DNA of 64,000 nt, from positions 1 to 64,000 of the forward strand of contig NZ_JAFKCT010000013.1 in the NCBI RefSeq assembly GCF_017254915.1, in the 5' to 3' direction. The stretch is from Algoriphagus oliviformis (GTDB lineage: Bacteria > Bacteroidota > Bacteroidia > Cytophagales > Cyclobacteriaceae). Each line of letters begins with the position of its first letter. Position 1 is the first letter of the stretch. Below, piece after piece: positions 60,753-64,000 of the stretch. A program made the position numbers and the translations under genes. The notes below the pieces were generated by a model. That model made no database searches and had not been told where the DNA came from. It was given only the letters and a program-made list of their open reading frames with translations.

Positions 60753-61994
60753 ATGAGAGTCCTTGTATTTGGTATAAATTCCTCTCCTGATCTCACTGGA
60801 ATAGGAAAATACACCGGTGAGATGAATGCCTTTCTTGCAAAGCGAGGGCATGAGGTCACCATGGTGACGGCCCATCCCTACTATCCGGAGTGGAAGCTTG
60901 GAAGCGGCTACCCCCGCTACTTTTGGAAAACGGAGGAGGTAGATGGTGTAAGAGTGTATCGCTGCCCACTCTATATCCCTTCGGATCCCACCGCCATGAA
61001 GAAGGTGTTGCATGAGATTTCCTTTTTGCTTTCTTCCGTACCTGTATGGTTGAGATTGGTCTTTTCCAGAAAGTACGACTATGTCCTAAGTATCAATCCC
61101 CCTTTCCATCTCACCGCCTTTCCACTCTTGTATAAGTGGCTGAGAAGGGCAAAACTGATATCCCACGTTCAGGATCTACAGGTGGATGTGGTGAAGGATA
61201 TGGATCTGATCAAAAATGGCTTGTTTCTGAACACCATGTTTTCGGTGGAACGCTTCCTGCTCAGGCAAAGTGACTGGGTAAGTACCATCAGCCGGGGGAT
61301 GGAGCGGAAAATCAGGGAAAAGGGTATAAAAAAGGAAAAGCAGTTTATGTTTCCCAATTGGGTGGACTGTTCCTTTATCTCGCCGGTGTCCAAACTGGAT
61401 TCCCTGAGGTACCGCTTTGAGCTGGAACAAGCAGACCAAGTAGTTCTCTATTCCGGAAATTTGGGGGAAAAGCAAGGCTTGGAGATGATCGTCGAGCTTG
61501 CAAACCAGATGAGGGAACGAGTAGGACTCAAATTTTTGATCGTTGGTTCCGGTGGGGCAAAAGCCAGATTGGAGCAGATGGTGGCAGAATATGCACTTGA
61601 CAATGTGTTGTTTTTTCCCTTGCAGCCCTATGAGGATCTTCCTAGGCTTTTGGGGACTGCCGATGTGCATCTTGTGTTACAGAAAAAGGAAGCCTCTGAT
61701 TTGGTGATGCCTTCCAAACTGACAGGGATCCTCTCCTCCGGGGGGCTGGCGCTCATCACCGCCTCTCCCGCTACGACCCTGCATGAGGTCGTCACGGAGT
61801 ACAATATGGGCGTAGTCGTGGAGCCAGGCTCCTTGGATGCCTTGCAGGCAGGCCTGGAAAAGTGTCTGGAAATGGGGGGAGAATCCTCGGAAATCCGCAA
61901 TAATGCACGGAGCTATGCCCTCAGATACTTGGACAAGGAAGCCGCACTGGGCAGATTTGAAAATAGACTGTTGACCCTGCGGGAGAAAAAGTAG
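60753..61994 (+). CDS. WcaI-like GT4 glycosyltransferase
   Basis: A 413-aa GT-B enzyme with the WcaI-type N terminus (LVFGINSSPDLTGIGKYTGEM), then HPYYPEWKL, SHVQDLQVDVVKDM, MFPNWVDCSFI and the donor-domain VVLYSGNLGEKQGLEMIVEL. WcaI acts in colanic-acid synthesis; here it would serve the local polysaccharide. It lies 76 bp downstream of ugd and ends before a strong terminator. Confidence 0.88.
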   Translation: MRVLVFGINSSPDLTGIGKYTGEMNAFLAKRGHEVTMVTAHPYYPEWKLGSGYPRYFWKTEEVDGVRVYRCPLYIPSDPTAMKKVLHEISFLLSSVPVWLRLVFSRKYDYVLSINPPFHLTAFPLLYKWLRRAKLISHVQDLQVDVVKDMDLIKNGLFLNTMFSVERFLLRQSDWVSTISRGMERKIREKGIKKEKQFMFPNWVDCSFISPVSKLDSLRYRFELEQADQVVLYSGNLGEKQGLEMIVELANQMRERVGLKFLIVGSGGAKARLEQMVAEYALDNVLFFPLQPYEDLPRLLGTADVHLVLQKKEASDLVMPSKLTGILSSGGLALITASPATTLHEVVTEYNMGVVVEPGSLDALQAGLEKCLEMGGESSEIRNNARSYALRYLDKEAALGRFENRLLTLREKK

Positions 61995-62050
61995 TCCAGA
62001 AGAATCCCGCTGGGAAAGTGGTTGACATAGCTCACGTTCACAGGGGCCAA

Positions 62051-62096
62051 AAAAATAGGCTGTCTCATGAATTGGGACAGCCTATTTTTTTTTTTT
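62051..62096. terminator. Terminator between convergent polysaccharide genes
   Basis: AAAAATAGGCTGTC (62051-62064) pairs perfectly with GACAGCCTATTTTT (62076-62089). A long T-run follows on the plus strand and an A-run on the left serves the minus strand. Confidence 0.92.
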
Positions 62097-62106
62097 GTAT
62101 TGTGGC

Positions 62107-62811
62107 CTAGTAGGCATTTTCTGTGTCCGTCAAGACGGACTTGATGGTCATCGCAATGATTCTCAGATCCATGACCACAGACCAGTTTTTGACGTAGTAC
62201 ATGTCCAATTTATACCGGAAGTATATGGAATTTGGCAGCTGCGTTCCGCCGCGATAGCCTTTGGCTTGGGCCAAACCGGTAATCCCGGGCTTTACCAAAT
62301 GCCTGTTTCTATAGCCATCGATTTGCTCCGCATATTCTCTGTTCTGCACCACTATATGTGGTCTAGGCCCTACAATAGCCATATTTCCATAGATCACATT
62401 GAGGATCTGGGGTAGTTCATCTATACTGGTTTTTCTGAGCACTCTACCCACTTTGGTGATTCTTGGGTCGTCCTTGGTCGCCATCTTTCGATCTGCCTCA
62501 TCATTGACTCGCATGGAGCGAAACTTATAGCAGTTGAAGCGGGAGTCGTTGATGCCTTCCCGTTCCTGCTTAAAGAATACCGGGCCTTTTGAGTCCAATT
62601 TGATCAATAAGGCGACGATCAGGAAAAGCCACCATCCGATCACCAGCATAAACAGCGTACACAGAAACAGATCAATTAACCTTTTCACCGAAAGGTTGAC
62701 CCAGTTCAACTTAGGGGAGACAATAGCCTCCTGATCCTCATGAACCCGCACAGGGGAGCTGATGTAAAAATCAAAATTCCCGAACTTTTGACGTAAGTAG
62801 TTGGCCATCAT
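62107..62811 (-). CDS. Undecaprenyl-phosphate sugar phosphotransferase (Bac_transf)
   Basis: A 234-aa protein with one membrane hairpin (LIDLFLCTLFMLVIGWWLFLIVALLIK) and the PF02397 catalytic region: GPVFFKQEREGIND, YKFRSMRV, RITKVGRVLRKTSIDELPQILNV and MAIVGPRPH. It starts repeat-unit synthesis by moving a hexose-1-phosphate onto undecaprenyl phosphate. It is convergent with the WcaI-like gene and divergent from the MraY-like gene. Lacking the long N-terminal PglC/WcaJ extensions, it is a small-type initiating enzyme. Confidence 0.9.
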   Translation of the reverse strand: MMANYLRQKFGNFDFYISSPVRVHEDQEAIVSPKLNWVNLSVKRLIDLFLCTLFMLVIGWWLFLIVALLIKLDSKGPVFFKQEREGINDSRFNCYKFRSMRVNDEADRKMATKDDPRITKVGRVLRKTSIDELPQILNVIYGNMAIVGPRPHIVVQNREYAEQIDGYRNRHLVKPGITGLAQAKGYRGGTQLPNSIYFRYKLDMYYVKNWSVVMDLRIIAMTIKSVLTDTENAY

Positions 62812-63263
62812 AATTGTGTAGTGGTTGTTGAAAAAAATCTGAAAAAGATTATTTCGGGTTCAGTAAAGGTCGGATTTTCTGCTGAATCTTCAAAGCAGCC
62901 GCTGTTTTTTTGTGAATAAGTAAAACTGTTTTTCATGTAAACCGTAGTCTTGAAGGCGGAGACAGGACACAAATTTTGCCAAACTTTTAAAGAAAGACGC
63001 GAAAAGTTGTAGCGGGTGGTTCCCAGACCACGTCCCTGCTTAGAACTCGATTAATAAGCTGGAAAGCATTTCGGGGGACATTTCCGACGGTCGGCAACAA
63101 AAAGCCCAAATTGGCATCATGTATTATTAACTTGGATAATGAACTTCTTATTTAAATTAATACCATCTTTACCGGCAAATGAATAGCGCAAGATTTTTGA
63201 TTTGTGCGCAAATGCGGTTCAACTTTTGTTTCATTCGACTACTATCCAACTAAGCCACTTCAC
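62812..63263. other. Divergent promoter region of the initiating transferase genes
   Basis: About 450 bp with no gene. It is mixed in composition; 63115-63260 is AT-rich and suits the plus-strand promoter. A GTGGTTCCCAGACCAC inverted repeat lies at 63016-63031. Confidence 0.5.
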
Positions 63264-64000
63264 ATGCCCCATCTTTTTTCATTCCTAGCCTCATTTTTTG
63301 TGGGACTCAGCCTGTTTCCCGTGTTGATCAAGGTCTTCCAGAAGTACGACTTTTCCGATTCTCCGGGAAGAAGAAAGGTCCACAAAGTATCTACGCCCTC
63401 GATGGGGGGGATCGGTTTTTTGGTCGCGGCATTTGTGGCACTCTCTATCTGGGCTTGGCAATTTCCCGTGCCGGATATCCGGTACTTGCTGGGCGGTATA
63501 GCCGTGATGGCCTTTGTCGGCCTGAGGGACGACATGGTGGAGTTGAGGGCTTCCGGCAAAATCATGGGGCAACTGCTTTCCGTGCTGCTGGTGGTAGTGG
63601 TAGGGGATATGAGAATCAGCAATTTCCACGGCTTTTTGGGCATTTACGAATTGCCGCTGGTGGTTAGTTATTGCTTCAGCTCCTTTGTGCTGCTGGCCTT
63701 GACCAACGCATTCAACCTGATTGACGGCTTGGATGGGCTGGCGGGGACGATTGGCGGCATGACCTTGGCCATCCTCGGTGCCTGGTTTTACATCCAAGGC
63801 CTGGATAGCTTGGCTATTCTTAGCTTGACGCTTCTTGGCGGTTTGTTGGCATTCATGGTGTACAATTGGCACCCGGCCAAGATTTTCATGGGGGATACCG
63901 GATCGCTCACCTTAGGCTTTGCGCTGGGGAGCTTGATCATTGCCTTTATGGAGCACAATTCTTCACTGCCCACGGGCAGCTTTTTGAAGTTGGAATCGTC
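63264..64000 (+). CDS. MraY/WecA-like phospho-sugar transferase (partial, right edge)
   Basis: At least 245 aa, open at the window edge. It starts MPHLFSFLASFFVGLSLFPVL and has multiple membrane helices with the family motifs: SDSPGRRKVHKVSTPSMGGIGF (about 31-52), AVMAFVGLRDDMVELRASGK with the Asp-Asp pair, TNAFNLIDGLDGLAG, and VYNWHPAKIFMGDTGSLTLGF. The enzyme transfers a GlcNAc-1-phosphate (WecA type) or related sugar to undecaprenyl phosphate. It is not MraY of peptidoglycan synthesis by context. With the Bac_transf gene it gives two candidate initiating steps in this locus. Confidence 0.9.
   Translation, partial: MPHLFSFLASFFVGLSLFPVLIKVFQKYDFSDSPGRRKVHKVSTPSMGGIGFLVAAFVALSIWAWQFPVPDIRYLLGGIAVMAFVGLRDDMVELRASGKIMGQLLSVLLVVVVGDMRISNFHGFLGIYELPLVVSYCFSSFVLLALTNAFNLIDGLDGLAGTIGGMTLAILGAWFYIQGLDSLAILSLTLLGGLLAFMVYNWHPAKIFMGDTGSLTLGFALGSLIIAFMEHNSSLPTGSFLKLES

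Overview
The window looks like a Bacteroidota chromosome, most likely Cytophagales/Cyclobacteriaceae (Algoriphagus-like). Support comes from a SusC/SusD pair, a DUF6520 secreted peptide, a Wzi-type capsule protein, LytTR two-component genes, no Shine-Dalgarno sequences, and many dispersed palindromes with the core CCCTCTCC..GGAGAGGG..GGGGTGAGG. This placement is inference. No rRNA, tRNA or CRISPR array was seen.

Layout. (1) 0.7-13.2 kb is mixed housekeeping and accessory content: a lone TIR-like gene, a Crp/Fnr regulator with a DinB-like protein, a CX5R phosphatase, an unknown protein co-transcribed with two glycosyltransferases, an AEC transporter overlapping an FAD/NAD(P)-binding protein, an AhpD-like protein and topoisomerase III. 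(2) 13.4-14.4 kb is a DUF559 endonuclease-like gene inside palindromes and an imperfect direct repeat. (3) 14.4-27.5 kb is a defence island. A GHKL-ATPase gene and a 189-aa unknown come first. They are followed by a DUF4007/ATPase/PAPS-reductase-like set matching SspB-SspC-SspD of single-strand DNA phosphorothioation. Then come a markedly AT-rich trio (unknown 553-ORF protein, AAA ATPase, PIN-like protein) and a convergent cysteine desulfurase that can serve as SspA. The trio sits where the published sspFGH module sits. (4) 27.9-29.8 kb is a probable toxin-antitoxin pair (58-aa protein plus ART/DUF3990-like protein), a small HTH regulator, a decayed XRE gene and operator-like repeats.

(5) 30.3-38.4 kb is a TlpA-SusC-SusD-DUF6520-MauE cassette; the TlpA gene carries repeat-derived coding sequence near its N terminus. 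(6) 38.9-44.3 kb has a small HTH protein, a LytS/LytTR-type two-component pair and an orphan full-length LanB-like dehydratase. (7) 44.3-46.1 kb is gene-free and repeat-rich, with a 232-bp tandem duplication. (8) 46.1-47.9 kb is a four-gene phage-lysis-like cassette containing a DUF5675 protein.

(9) 48.5 kb to the right edge is a surface polysaccharide locus: gmd, Wzx-like flippase, pyruvyltransferase-like protein, Wzy-like polymerase, GT4 enzymes, hexapeptide acyltransferases, Wzi, UDP-glucose dehydrogenase, a WcaI-like GT4, an initiating sugar transferase and a MraY/WecA-like gene running off the edge. Its central part (49.8-56.8 kb) is AT-rich, as is common for transferred polysaccharide genes. 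Two heptamer tandem arrays lie between wzi and ugd.

The strongest candidate for undescribed biology is the defence island, in particular the GHKL-ATPase/189-aa pair next to the Ssp-like genes and the AT-rich effector-like trio. Next are the 58-aa/ART-like pair and the orphan LanB beside a SusCD/TlpA/MauE cassette.
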